In this document: piece by piece, positions 48,101-60,145 of the stretch
Layout: every line of letters begins with the position of its first letter
Numbering within the stretch: the stretch's first letter is position 1
DNA from: Haberlea rhodopensis
Lineage: Eukaryota > Streptophyta > Magnoliopsida > Lamiales > Gesneriaceae
Assembly: GCA_907163345.1 (NCBI GenBank)
Contig: CAJQUN010000490.1
Location: forward strand, 124,001 to 188,000
DNA: 64,000 nucleotides
Direction: 5' to 3'
Notes under the pieces: generated by a model
Told to the model about the DNA's origin: nothing
Databases searched by the model: none
What the model saw: only the letters and a program-made list of their open reading frames with translations
Translations under genes and position numbers: made by a program

Positions 48101-49109
48101 GGTGGTCTGTGCTGTGCTGCTCTGTCCGCAGGCCTCCCCGCAGAGTTCTGCTGTCTTCCCCTGTTGGGACACTGCCGAGCAAAGTGGCCCCTGTCGCCAC
48201 AAACATAGCATCCTACGCAGTCTTTTGCTAAATGGGGTTGCCCACAAAGAGTGCACTGAACACTTCCAGATCTGTCTCCCTGAGGCTGTCCTCTTCCCGT
48301 AGGGACGTCATTCCTACGATTCCCCTTCCAACGATTCTCGGGCCTCTTGCCACTGAATCTCGACGCTGAAGTGTTCCCCCTAGGCTTAAACTGATCACCC
48401 TGGGCTTCAAATTGTCAGAAGTAGATTTCTGAGGGGGTACTGGAGGTGGCACGGCATCAGAGTATGCTCCAACTCCTAGTTCGGCTAGCTCAACCCGTGA
48501 AAGCGCATCGTCAAAACAGGCAGGGCCATAAGTGACGACCCTGTCATTTAGCTCAGGCCTTAAGCCTTTCATAAAATTCCTCATCTTAGCCTGGGTGTTC
48601 GCAGCAATGTGGGGCACATAACGGAGTAAAGAACAGTAATGTAGAGCATAGTCTGATACAGGCATGGTACCTTGCCTTAAGTTGGTAAACTCATCCCCTT
48701 TAGCCTGTCTCGCAGCAGCTGAGAAATAGCGGGTCAGAAACCGAGTCCTGAACAGTTTCCAATTGATCTCCTGACCCTGAGCCTCTTTCTCAATCACTAT
48801 GGTCTTCCACCACATCAGTGCCTTCTTAGCCAGCTGAAATTCTGCTAATCTGATCCATGCCGTCTTTGCGCAAGGCGCTGCCACAAATATCTGCTCTATC
48901 CTCTCTAGCCGCTCCTCGGCCACTTCCCCGGTTTCCGTTCCTTCAAACATCGGAGGTCGGTACGTCAAAAACTGAGACAAGCTCAACTCCCCGGGTAATA
49001 ATTGCTGTTCAGAGGGCTCTTCCCCCAAGGCTGGCGGTGGTAGTGAATTCGTACGCCCAGGACTTGTATTTACACTAACAGCGTCACCCACTTCTACATT
49101 TGCTGCCAT
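45192..49109 (-). pseudogene. T3 gag-pol, 5' part (gag to integrase core)
   Basis: Starts at ATG 49109 (MAANVEV). Order: gag, zinc knuckles (CYVCGDRGHFARQC, near 48200), protease, RT with FIDD (near 46940), RNase H, and integrase with HHCC and the DDE core (Glu kept in QTERT). The protease active site reads DTCAS instead of DTGAS (47944-47952). Frameshifts are near 48390 (after LKPR), 47805 (after FE), 47390 (SRA) and 45920 (LRLG). Stops at 46959 and 47576 compare to CAG and CGA in the sister copies. It is the most damaged of the three Tekay polyproteins, with F inserted at its left end. Confidence 0.9.
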
Positions 49110-49297
49110 GCTGCAACACAAGGGTTAACAACAATACCAAAAGAAGTTCATAAAGTACATCGTTAGATAATTAAACATGTTAGCATAACATCTTCTACTT
49201 CATATGCAACATACATATAAAACATGTTTAAAAGTAAGCACTTAGCTAACTTATTGCTAAGGCTACCCTTCACTCATTCCCGGGTTATCTAACCACT

Positions 49298-49309
49298 GTT
49301 CTGATACCA
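49298..49309 (-). other. Primer-binding site of T3
   Basis: The minus strand reads TGGTATCAGAAC, one mismatch from the Met-tRNA site, four bases from the 5' LTR. Confidence 0.8.
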
Positions 49310-49735
49310 CTAATGTGGGGTCTTCCCACCTTAACATTGTTATAGTGACATAAGAAGGACTAATCATGCATTAGATAACATCTTAAGGTTCCGGTTGTTA
49401 CATGAGCTAACAGGATTACAGGCCAAAAATACAAAACTTCAAAAATAACTCATTACAATCCCAAAAGAATGACAAAATTTAGATTTACACTACTCCTAGA
49501 GTAGATACTAGTCATGACTTGAATCCTATACATTCCTGTGTTCCTCGTAGCTCACTGCCTCAACCCGACACTTAGTCCTTTAGTCCAAAAGTGTACCTAC
49601 AGGGACAACACATCATGAGCATATACAATCTTACTTAACATCATAAAAACATCATAGTAAATGCATGAAATCTTGGTCAAGTAAATATACTAGTTATTCA
49701 TTAACTTCTTTTTGTTGTCCCTGATTCATATTCAT

Positions 49736-50008
49736 GCATATGAGCATCTTACCCTGTGGCATCTTACCACATCATAAACATCGTATGACCTCTTACCATA
49801 TGGGCATCTTACCCCGTGGCATCTTACCACATAATAACATCGTATGGCCTCTTACCATATGGGCATCTTACTCCGTGGCATCTTACCACATAATTATATC
49901 GTATGGCCTCTTACCATATGGGCATCTTACCCCGTGGCATCTTACCACATAATAACATCGTATGGCCTCTTACCATATGGGCATCTTACCCCGTGGCATC
50001 TTACCACA
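49736..50008. repeat. CATCTTA-loop hairpin array, T3 5' LTR
   Basis: Ten or more units of GTGG-CATCTTA-CCAC, TATGG-CCTCTTA-CCATA and GGG-CATCTTA-CCC, one unit pair longer than the sister LTR. Confidence 0.88.
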
Positions 50009-50308
50009 TCATAAACATCGTATCACATCATTATATAAACATCGTATAAACATCATCATTTCATCGTAAATATTCATGCGATAAATGCATAGTCATAGTG
50101 TAGAGATGTGTTTTACCGTCCGATGCCCGTACGTCTCTTACGTACCTTTTCAAAAGGAGGAGGAGTCAACAGACTTTATCTCCTTGACTGTGCTGGTACC
50201 TGAGATGGTTCTACAAGACCACATAATACCATATTAGATGCCTCAATATCATCTCATACCATAAACTTAACAAAATAAATCATCATTTTATTTTTCAACA
50301 TGCTGCCT

Positions 50309-50532
50309 CTCTCGATCGATCGGCCCAAAATCTCGATCGATCGAGAAAACAAGCTAAAACAGTGCCCAAGCACTCTGCCTCGATCGATCGATCGGAAGGA
50401 AAAATCGATCGATCGACAAGCCTCACCGATCGATCGGAAAATCCTTCGATCGATCGACGCCTGAATTTCAAACCATGCTTAAAAGCTTCTGCCTCGCTCG
50501 ATCGATCGGTACAAGAATCTCGATCGATCGAG
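50309..50532. repeat. GATCGATC palindrome cluster, T3 5' LTR (8 units)
   Basis: Eight TCGATCGATCG-type units in the same order as at 35286-35507. Some units there mutated to CGATTGA or CGATCAA are intact here. Confidence 0.9.
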
Positions 50533-51442
50533 CACTCTAAAAATCGGGATTTTCCAGATTTTCGAGGACCTCATTTCATCTCATCAAATCTACTTCATAA
50601 CACATCATACTTGCTCAAACAAACATGCTAGGAACTTCATAAAACTTCCATGTAGGTACTTAAATCAAAGGTTTAACAAAACCTAAGCTAACATGCATCA
50701 TAACATCATCAAAATCTTCAACCTCATCCAACTTATACAGAAAACAGAACATGCTCATCTTTGCCCAGATTTTCGAGCACATAGTTTCATAACCAGAATC
50801 TATCACATAAAACATGTAAGATGCTCAAACTAACATGCTAGTAGCTACATAATATTACCATGCAAGCACCCATACCGAGGTTTCACCCAAAACTATACTT
50901 AGCATGCATAAAATCATCCCACCAAACTCAAACTCAACCAAAAACAAAGAAAACAGGGTACCCACTTACCCCGCTCTTTTTGCTCCTCTTTTTGCAAGGA
51001 TTTTGGACACCTTTTTACCAGCCTTTTCCCCCCCTCCTACTGTAGCTTATCTGGACGTTTTTTTGAGGGAAAAGAATGAGAAGAGCAAGTTGTTGGAGGT
51101 GGAGTGGTGGTGGGAGAAGGAGGCATGGGTTGAGACCAAGTTGGGGCATGGGTTGCCATGTGGGGGAGGTGGTGACTGATTGGGGGGGGTGGTGTGGTTG
51201 GGGTGCCTTGTTGTGTTTAATTGTGTCCCGGTATTTAGTACGATGTATTAAAATATCCTCACTCGATATTTATAACTTCATTTAATTAATACATCCTTTA
51301 AAACACCCAACATGCCCCCTAAAACATATCATCATATCATAATTATAACCCCCAATTTAAAAGTACCACAACTCCCTTAAACACATCGTAAATCATCATC
51401 GTAGCACATAATCATATAACATTTCGGGGGTATTACATATAC

Positions 51443-51851
51443 TTTGTGTGAGTGTTGTAAAAAAACATTGTAAACAACTGTGAGAGTTGTATTGCTAGGA
51501 GTTTAGGCCTATCTGTGTGAGTGCTAAGAAGGTTGTATACTGTAAAGTGTAAGCCAAAGTCTTCTACTGTAACCTTCCTGCAAAGGAAGAAGGGGACGTA
51601 GAAACGTTGTGCTTCGAACTTCCAGAACATATCTTCTGTTATTTACTTTCTGTACATTATCATTCAGTTATTTTATCTCAAAAGTTCAGCAGACGTCTTC
51701 CGCACTATTACTAGTGTCTGTTGGCATGTTCATCAACTGAGAACCTACCGCACTACTTAACAGCATGCTGTAAGAAAGAAGAAGCAAAATTGAGTCTAGT
51801 GTTTATTCAACTCCTCCTCCCCCTCTTCTAAACAATACTCTGATCCTAACA
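51443..51851 (+). repeat. H 5' LTR, second part
   Basis: Continues from 34350 after T3. It ends CAACTCCTCCTCCCCCTCTT followed by a short stretch and CCTAACA, the C-rich tail typical of SIRE-like LTRs. Confidence 0.8.
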
Positions 51852-51853
51852 AG

Positions 51854-51865
51854 TGGTATCAGAGC
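51854..51865 (+). other. Primer-binding site of H (initiator Met tRNA)
   Basis: TGGTATCAGAGC, two bases after the LTR end. Confidence 0.9.
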
Positions 51866-51900
51866 AAGGTCTTCTCAATTGTGAGAAATACTAAGAATTG

Positions 51901-52605
51901 ATGGATTCATTCACCAAGTTCCCGATGTTCAAGAAAGATGAATATGATGATTGGAGAATTTGGATGCAAGCACATCTAAGTGCTCAAGATGATGACATGT
52001 GGTTCTTCATCACTGACGGACCAATGACGATCATGAAGGTCAACACAGCAAGTGCCATTACCAAAGGTGAACCTCAAATGGTTGAGAAGGACAGAGCATC
52101 CTGGACCAATGAGGAAAAGAAAAAAGCAAATCTGGACAATGTAGCTAAGGACATATTGTTCAAGACATTGGACAAGAACATGTTCAACAAAAAGAAAATG
52201 TGTCCTACTGCCAAAAACATCTGTGAAAAGATTACACAGCCGTGTGAAGGAAATGATCAAACCAAAGAGAACAAGCTTACTGTCGCTCTAAAGAAATTTG
52301 AGAACATCAAAATGATGTCAGGAGAAACTATCAATGAATATGATGAGAGAGTAACTGGAATCATCAACGAACTCAATAGCCTGGGTAAGGATCTATCAAA
52401 CAGAGAAGTTACCACAAAAGTCATGAGGGGTCTTCCAAGAGAATGGGATGTTAAGACCATTGCCATAAGAGAATCCAAAGATCTAAACAAGATCGATCTG
52501 AACAATCTATTTGCTGACCTAAAGGCGTACGAGTTTGAACTAGGCATTCGGGTTGAAGATGAACCCAGCACCAGTCAACCAACCAAAGCCATTGCTGCAT
52601 CATAG
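51901..52605 (+). pseudogene. H gag, N-terminal part
   Basis: ATG at 51901 opens MDSFTKFPMFKKDEYDDW, followed by the Copia gag core (WIRMQAHL-like segment, TKENKLTVALKKFENIKM, NEYDERVTGIINELNSLG, VMRGLPREWDVK). It ends at TAG after KAIAAS. The gag frame continues in broken form to about 53830: a zinc knuckle near 52770-52810 reads CFNYLKP-stop-HFIAGC, having lost the second Cys and gained a stop. An acidic serine-rich stretch (SESESEESSSSSSES) with HYLMANDD near 52935-53035 is typical of SIRE/Maximus gag. Confidence 0.82.
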
Positions 52606-53284
52606 TCCCTGTCCATCACAACAGAGATGACTCCTGAACAAATGTGTAATGATGCAATGGCGCTTTTTGTAAAAAAATTGGCAAATTCATGAAGAAAAAC
52701 CAGAAGACTTACCAGTCTTATCCAAGGAAGCAGAACTTCAAAAATAGATCAGAAGATGCTGATTGTGTCTGCTTCAACTACCTTAAACCATGACATTTTA
52801 TTGCTGGTTGTACAAATAAGAAGGATGATCAAAAGAGAGCATCCAAGGACTACAACAAGTCTAAGGAGAAGAGAAGGTCATCCAGAAGAGACAGAGATCA
52901 GAAAGTACTTGTTGCCGAGGAAAACAAGAGCAAGTGGGCTGATTCAGAATCAGAATCAGAGGAATCTTCAAGCTCATCTAGTGAAAGTGGAGATGAAATA
53001 GTCCACTATCTCATGGCAAATGATGACAGTGAGGTAACTGATTCTAACCTTTATGAAATTACAAATACTGAACTCACAATGCATTACAGGAAATGATAAG
53101 TGAATATCAAATGTTGTATGATTCCTTCGAAAACTATAAGACTGAACATTCAAGCCGCATCGAACAGTTGGACAGTAAACTTGATTGTGAATAATCAAGG
53201 GAGCTGGAATGCCTAAGGGAAAAAATAAGTCTGCTCAAGAAAGAAAAGGAAAAAGCTAAATGTGCACACCAGAAACTTATCAAG

Positions 53285-55969
53285 TTGTTTCGCACGTGGA
53301 ACACTTCAACTGCTAGAAAAGATGAAATACTTGAGTCGATAAGGCTTGCTGGTGATCTCGTTGGTATAGGCTATGTCAACAATGGCAGTAATACATCTGG
53401 CATTAGAACTCAACCGTGTCTGGAGAAAAGCAAGTTTCAAACAATGAACTTTGTTAGATCCAACACAGTATATGAACCAAGTGAATTGGTTAAGGAACCT
53501 GTCAAGCCAACACTCATTAAGGAACGGGTATCACATAAAGGTATTCGTTATCTTGAGCCTGTAGAGAAGGCTAGACCAGTGCAGAAGTTCAAAAATGGAC
53601 ATAAGCCTACTGGTCAAGCAACTCGAGAGGTGAAACCCAACTGGTATTATAATCATATGCCTGTCCAGAAGAGAAATATGCTTCCCAACATGAACCAAAA
53701 ACCAAAGCAACATGCATACACTCACTATCACACGCAACACCCTAGAACACCATTACCATTTGCCGTGCACACATTTCAGGATACACACACCCAAAAGGTT
53801 CATGGTTATCCAAGTGTGGGTCCCTAAAGGAAAAATCCTGTCTGGACCCAAGTAGGATTGGGTACCAATAAATTCATCGCTTTAATTGCAGAGAGCTAGA
53901 ACCCAGCAAGTTCAAAGCTCAGAGTGGTTTCTGGACAGTGGATGTTCTAGACATATGACGGGAAGTGCTTGTCTGCTGTCTGAATTAGTAGACACCAACA
54001 GACCAAGAATAACTTTTGGTGACAACGCGAAAGGTAGAACGGTGGGTAATGGTAATATTATCCATGGTAACATTGTTATTAAAGATGTACTGTTAGTTGA
54101 TAATCAATGCTATAACTTGATTAGCATTAGTCAAGTATGTGATAATGGTCACTCATTAGAATTCAACCAGTACACATGCACAATTAGATCTGCCGATGGT
54201 AGTACACTGCTTGTAGGTAAGAGGCATGACAACACTTATAAGATTGACTGAAATTTTGATCAGCCTGCCTCTCCTACTTGCTTTGATGCCTTAAATAGTT
54301 CCAAAAATTGGCTTTGGCACAAGCGATTGAGTCACTTAAACTTTAAAACTATTGCCAGTCTGTCTAAGCTTGATTTAGTTGATGGACTGCCCCAGATAGA
54401 GTTCTCAAAAGACAAGATCTGTTCAGCATGCCATTTGGTAAGCAGATCATATCTACCTTTAAGAACGGAGGGAGTAAATCTTCTTCTCGGTGCCTAGAGT
54501 TGCTGCACATGAATCTTTTTGGTCCTATACCAGTAACAAGTCTAGGGGGAATGAAGTATACCCTGGTGTTAATAGACGATTAATCTTGTTTTACATGCAA
54601 AGATCGGGCTACTCCAAAGCTGGTCAAACTACTAAAAATACTACAAAATGAGAAATCGTGTGAGATATATAGAATTCACAGTGATAAGGGTACTGAGTTA
54701 CCAACCAGTAACTCGAATCATATCTAGATGGCCTTGGTATTAAACACGAATACTCTGCTGCTAGAACCCCACAGCAAAGTGGAGTTGCTGAGCGTAGGAA
54801 CCGCACTTTGAAAGAAGCTGCGTGAACTATGCTTGCAGAGTCAGAAATCTCTCATAGATTTTGGGCAGAAGCAGTTAATACAGCTTGTTATACGCAGAAC
54901 ATATCGATGATTAATAAACGAGCAAACAAAACACTGTATGAGATCTGGAAAGACAGTAAGTCAAATATTTCTTATTTTCATGTGTTTGGCTGTAAATATT
55001 TTATTCACAACAATGGAAAGACTCATCTCACTGCTTTTGATGCTAAATCTGATGCTGTAATATTTCTTGGCTATTGTGATGTTAGTAAGGCGTTCAGAGT
55101 ATTTAACAATAGAATAATTACAGTAGAAGAATCTATTCATGTTAAATTTGATGAATCTTTTGATAATACTGTATCTGAACTGCAAATCAATAATTTGAGT
55201 AATCGATTAGAAAATACTCATATTGATGATAATTATGATGATGAGTTGGATTACAGAAGTAGGGTCGACTGCATTTTAGAGCCAGAAGTCCCAGAAGCAC
55301 AAGCAGAGGTACATGCTGGTCCACAAGGGCTGAACCCTGTTGTCGAGGACACTACTGAATTTACCCTTGCTGCAGTAGATATAGTAAATATTAATGATGA
55401 ATCAATACAGTCTACTGAGCTACCAACTCAAATTCATACCAACGAAGAAACAAATCTTCTTGGACCTCCGCTCCGGTGGAAGAAGGATCATCCACACAGG
55501 CAGGTCATAGGTAACCCTGATGCTCCTCTACGCACCAGAGGACAGATGATTAACAAATTTCTTCATGCTGCATTCATCTCTCATAGAGAACCCAAGAAGA
55601 TAGATGATGCTATCTTAGATCCAAGCTGGATAGAAGCTATGCAAGAAGAACTTAATCAGTTTGAGAGAAACAAAGTATGGCACTTAGTATCACGTCCACC
55701 GCATCACACTGTCATAGTACCAAATGGGTATTTAGAAATAAATTGGACGAGAATGGTACTGTAATCAGAAATAAAGCAAGATTAGCTGCACAGGGATACA
55801 GACAAGAAGAAGGCATCGACTTCGATGAAACTTTTACCCCTGTAGCCCGATTAGAAGCCATTCGCATATTTCTTGAATTCGCTGCATTCAAAGACTTTAA
55901 AGTGGAAGAAGTTTATGTTGAGCAACCACCTGGGTTTGAAAGCCATCAGCAGCCTTCTTCTATGTATAA
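53285..55969 (+). pseudogene. H pol: protease, integrase and start of reverse transcriptase (broken)
   Basis: 53285-53827 is the gag-pol linker. Protease follows from 53886 with WFLDSGCSRHMTG (active DSG near 53934). The integrase finger is WHKRLSHLNF..CSACH (54310-54440). The integrase core (54480-54830) is riddled with stops but still shows TPQQSGVAERRNRTLKEAA. 54829-55764 holds the integrase end and the linker to RT. RT begins at QEELNQFERNKVWHL, shifts frame near 55715, then continues KWVFRNKLDENGTVIRNKARLAAQGY and FTPVARLEAIR up to the solo LTR at 55970. This domain order (protease, integrase, RT) identifies Copia. Confidence 0.85.
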
Positions 55970-56499
55970 TGTAGGGCCTTCCTACCTTAACATCATAATC
56001 AAGACATAATCAGGGCTAAGCATGCATCACAGACAGTTAAAGGTTCCGGTTATTACGTGAGCTAATAGGATTACAGACCAAAATGAAACTTCAAAAGCTA
56101 ATTAATTACATTCCCAATAATGAATGTTAACGTTATAGATTCACCCTACTCCTAGAGTAGAGACTATACGAAATCCTGCATCCTAATTCACAATGCTCCT
56201 CGAAGCTCACTGCCTCAACCCGACCCTTAATCTTTCAATCCAAAAGCGTACCTACAGGAACAACCCATCATGAGCATATTCATCGTTACTTAACATCATA
56301 AGGTAATGGCATATGAATAAATGCATGAAAGTAATTGGTAACATATACTTCCTGGTTAATCGTATTAACCCTCTTTGGTTGTCCCTGTTTCATAGTCATG
56401 CATGTAATCATTAGTTCTTGACATAAATGATTAAATCGTACTTCACTTATATGCTCGTAATCAACAATGTTAATTAGAAATGGGACTGTCCTGGTTCTA

Positions 56500-56860
56500 T
56501 TATGACAGCGGCACATTTGACCCCCTCGCTCGACATAAAGCGGAATTGTGATACCCCTTGCTATGCCTTGATAGCGGATGTATCTCCTCGCTTAGCGGAA
56601 TATGATACCCCTCGCTACGCCTTGATAGCGGATGTATCCCCTCGCTAGTTATGTGAGCGGCAAGTACCTTCCTCGCTTGCCCATAATAACCACCGGACAT
56701 TCAACCATTCTTAATAACATAGTTAAACATACATCATCATCATCATATCATAAACGTCGTCATCTTATAACCATCATCATCTTGTAAACATCATCATCAT
56801 ATAACATCATCATCTTATAAACATCGTCATCATATAAGCATCATCATCTTATAACATCAT
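56500..56860. repeat. CGCT..AGCG modules and ATC repeat in the solo LTR
   Basis: 56500-56690 holds four to five modules such as CTCGCTACGCCTTGATAGCGG and CTCGCTCGACATAAAGCGG (minus-strand forms of those in T2). 56730-56860 is ATCATCTTATAAAC-type repeat, the reverse complement of the T2 GAT repeat. Confidence 0.75.
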
Positions 56861-56954
56861 AATAAAATATAACAGTAAATGTACGAAATCTTAGTTAAGT
56901 AAACTTGCTGGTTATTCATTAACTTCTTTTTGTTGACCCTGATTCACATTCATG

Positions 56955-57192
56955 CATATGGGCATCTTACCCTATCGTATGGCATCTTACCATATCATAA
57001 ACATCGCATGGCATCTTACCATATGGGCCTCTTACACTTATCGTGTGGCATCTTACCACATCATAAACATCGTATGGCATCTTACCATATGGGCCTCTTA
57101 CCCTTATCGTGTGGCATCTTACCACATCATAAACATCGTATGGCATCTTACCATATGGGCATCTTACCCTTATCGTGTGGCATATTACCACA
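56955..57192. repeat. CATCTTA-loop hairpin array in the solo LTR
   Basis: About ten units: TATGG-CATCTTA-CCATA, GTGTGG-CATCTTA-CCACA and GGG-CATCTTA-CCC or GGG-CCTCTTA-CCC. Confidence 0.88.
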
Positions 57193-57512
57193 TCGTAAAC
57201 ATCGTATCATTATATAAACATCGTATAAACATCATCATCATAACTTACTTAACATAATCATCATCATAAGCATCATAAATACTTGTGCAATCATTGCATA
57301 ATCATAGTATAGAAGTATGGTTTACCGTCCGATGCCCGTACGTTTCTTACGTACCTTAATTCCAAAAGTAGAGAAATTGAAGAACTCTATCTTCTTGATG
57401 TTGTTGGCACTTGGGATTGTTCCACACAACCATACAAATCAATATTAGAAGCCAAATAATAGCCAAATACCAAAAATTCATCAAAAATCATCATTTGCCA
57501 TGTTTTAAACAG

Positions 57513-57664
57513 CGGCGATCGATCGCTGCACGAGACGATCGATCGCCTCACTTTTTGCCTTGCGGCGATCGATCGCTTCATTTGAGACGATCGATCGCCT
57601 GCTACGCGAAATGGCTACTGACCTTCGGCGATCGATCGCCTCTTTTCAGGGGATCGATCGCCAC
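57513..57664. repeat. GATCGATC palindrome cluster in the solo LTR (6 units)
   Basis: Six units, for example GGCGATCGATCGCTG and GACGATCGATCGCCT. Three of the left-hand G positions read GACG, a variant not seen in T1 or T2. Confidence 0.9.
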
Positions 57665-58415
57665 CTGCTGGTGCGCGATTTTTCGCCATTTTTGAGCATT
57701 TTTCAAGCTCCATCTTAAACCATTCGAACCCAAACTTTCCTACAACAACAACAACATTATAACCCACTAAAACCCACATAAAAAACTTCAAAAATCATAC
57801 CCCAAACATATAAAACATATACCCAAAACAAACCCACATAAATCATCAAAACTAACCCATTTCAACACCAAACATCATAAAAACTTTAGGAAGGGTTCCA
57901 TACCTCTTGAAGACTCCAAATCTTAACCAAGATCTCAAAAAACAAAGATTTTGTGGAGCTTCCTCCTTCCACCTTTGAAGAATTTCGAAAATGGGTAAAT
58001 GGGAATGGTTTTGGGAATGAATTGGGGATTTTAAAGGGGAAAGGGTAAAGTGAGGGGAAAGAGGGTATAGTGGGGTATATGGGTTAATTAAATTGTACCC
58101 AAAAATTAACATGATGTATAAAATACCCCAACATGGTATTTTAAAAGCATTTTTACAAAAAATGCAACCAACTTCATTAAATCCATACTTTCCTCATAAT
58201 TAAAAATCAACACAATTAAATCATGTTAACACCCCATTTTCTATCATGCATAACATGCACCTTGAAACGTAACCCCTGGGTCATGCCTATCATGTGACTA
58301 AGCATTTCGTCGTGATAATTAATTTCAACACGTAAATCAATTATCCACATATTTAATCATATAAACATAATCAATGCCTTAATTGCAATTAATCATTTCG
58401 GGGACATCACATATA

Positions 58416-58910
58416 AACTGAAAAAAGCTTTGTATGGTTTGAAACAAGCTCCCCGAGCATGGTATGAAACTCTGTCAAAGTACTTGACTGAGCATGACTT
58501 TACCATTGGCACGGTGGACAAGACCCTTTTTAAATTCACAAGGGGTGACCATACCCTACTGGTTCAGATTTATGTTGATGGTATTATTGTTGGTAGTACT
58601 AACCCAAAGCTTTGAGAGAGATTTTCCAAAATCATAAATGATCAGTTTGAGATGAGCATGATGGGAGAATTAGTGTTTTTCCTAGGATTGCAAGTCAAGA
58701 AGTCTAATGAAGGAATCCTGATCAACCAGTCAAAGTACACCAAAGAGCTATTAAAGAAATACGTAATGACCACTAGTTCAGCAGTAGCCACCCCTATGAG
58801 TTCTTCTGCTAAAGTAGATTTGGATGAAGCAGGCATACCGGTCGAAGTAACAATGTATCGCGGTATTATCGGATCTTCACTATGTTTGACAGCCAGCAGA
58901 CCTGACATTA
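58416..58910 (+). pseudogene. H pol: middle of reverse transcriptase (broken)
   Basis: After the duplicated TATAA the RT resumes with KKALYGLKQAPRAWY. The catalytic YVDD box reads YVDG (58571-58582), so the second Asp is lost. A TGA follows NPKL (58612-58614), where Copia RTs usually have Cys. Then come GELVFFLGLQV, QSKYTKELLKKY, TPMSSSAKV and YRGIIGSSLCLTASRPDIM, where L3 interrupts. Its continuation should be beyond the L3 element. Confidence 0.87.
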
Positions 58911-59353
58911 TGTAAGGACCCCAAGCCCTTAAAACCTTGATTAGTGTATTAACCACTATGTGTGGTACATGCTTTCTATAAAAAGTCAATCGGGAAGCTC
59001 TGATGATACTTAATCATTGCCTGTCAATAAAAGACTCATATGTTTGCCCTTTACCAACCCCTTGGTACCACTTTTCACATTGTAAACTTTTACAAAAATT
59101 TGGGCAGAGTCTCCCCATAAATAGAGCTATCCCAAAACAGAGTACAACACATAACAAAATTCCCGGCCAGGGAACACATAATACTCAACAGAAAGCAGTA
59201 ATACAAGTAGATTCCCAGCCAGGGAAGACACCACACATACGTCAACAAAAGTGGGTTCCAACACCCACATAATACACCAATGACTCTCATATCATTCTAG
59301 CAATTCAACCTAATTGCATGCAACCTTAAATGAAAGAGAGAAAGGCTCATGCC

Positions 59354-59361
59354 TTTATATA
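59354..59361 (-). promoter_or_regulatory. Probable TATA box of the L3 LTR
   Basis: The minus strand reads TATATAAA in GTATATAAAGGCATGAGCC. A TGCTCacatgcGAGCA hairpin lies just beyond it (about 59385-59401), as in the other L LTRs. Confidence 0.55.
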
Positions 59362-59934
59362 CAATCCATATACAAGTATAATCGTGCTCACATGCGAGCA
59401 TCATGAATATGAATATGTATAAATCCTCAGGTGTATATATATAGGTACTCTATACGATACCGTGCTCCATCAAGCCCTGGTACCACGATCCTGGGAGTAC
59501 CTCAAATCAACAGCTCGAGCTCAGCTCCATAGCCATCGATGTACCTGTCCACCTGTCCCAACAGAGACAGCCCCCAACGGGGTGAGCATACCAATACACA
59601 AAATCCCATAATCATAATAATGAAATTCATAATTTACAACGCAAGTAAATACTAATGAATTTAAATGATACTCCCTGGATGGCAACATCCTCATCCGGGA
59701 TTCCGTGTACTGTCCCTGTTCTCACAACATCAAACTCATCAAATCTCATAAATCAGTAAATCAACGCATTGATTAACTCATCGCATGCCTAATCCTCGAA
59801 TATCAACATATAGTGATTACAATTTCATTAAACATGCAATTACAGATATCACAATATCTAATACTGATTTCACAACCTTGCTATCAATCACAGATAGCTC
59901 AAATGCCTTAGCATTTATTTTACCATTCCTTCAT

Positions 59935-60145
59935 TATACTTAGACATCTCAAGTGTCTTATAATGAATACATGAGTCTACAAACCTAGACATCTCAAATG
60001 TCTCGTAATGAATACACGATTCTACGAACTTAGACATCTCAAATGTCTCGTAATGAATACACGATTCTACGAACTTAGACATCTCAAATGTCTTACGAAG
60101 AATACATGATTCTACAAACCTAGACATCTCAAATGTCTCATAATA
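59935..60145. repeat. 46-bp tandem repeat with AGACAT/ATGTCT hairpin
   Basis: About 4.5 units. Each carries TAGACATCTCAAATGTCT, a six-pair stem with a CTCAA loop, followed by CGTAATGAATACACGATTCT. The ORF across it is a repeat translation. Confidence 0.9.

Larger units (their letters stand above)
34351..51437 (-). mobile_element. T3: Tekay-type Gypsy chromovirus with F nested inside
   Basis: Minus-strand element flanked by a perfect TATAC duplication (34346-34350 and 51438-51442). LTRs are 2074 and 2124 bp. Without F (37084-45191) and the extra GACCT its length is about 8.97 kb. It inserted in the H 5' LTR. Its LTR ends TGTGGGGTCTTCC and GGGGGTATTACA differ from T1 and T2, and its palindromes are of a CTCGATCGATCGG type. 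It is a third Tekay subfamily. Confidence 0.93.
49314..51437 (-). repeat. T3 5' LTR
   Basis: This 2124-bp LTR is near-identical to 34351-36424. It has one more CATCTTA hairpin pair and a shorter G-run (G8). Confidence 0.93.
55970..58410 (-). mobile_element. Tekay-type solo LTR (2.44 kb)
   Basis: On the plus strand it starts TGTAGGGCCTTCC and ends GGGGACATCACA, and it is flanked by a perfect TATAA duplication (55965-55969 and 58411-58415). No primer site, polypurine tract or coding sequence is present, so it is a solo LTR left by recombination between the two LTRs of a Tekay element. It combines modules seen separately in T1 and T2: CGCT..AGCG modules (56500-56690), ATC repeat, CATCTTA array, GTACGT/ACGTAC hairpin (near 57335) and palindromes. 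Confidence 0.9.
33507..58910 (+). mobile_element. H: SIRE/Maximus-like Copia element interrupted three times
   Basis: Pieces belonging to H are 33507-34350, 51443-55969 and 58416-58910. The first two join into a 1.25-kb 5' LTR (TGTTGGGAAAAC to CTGATCCTAACA) once T3 and its TATAC duplication are removed. Primer site, gag, protease, integrase and RT follow in Copia order. The RT is split by a solo LTR and then cut off by L3 at 58911; the rest and the 3' LTR lie beyond the window or beyond L3. Gag and pol decay and three nested insertions make this an old insertion relative to the others. Confidence 0.85.
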
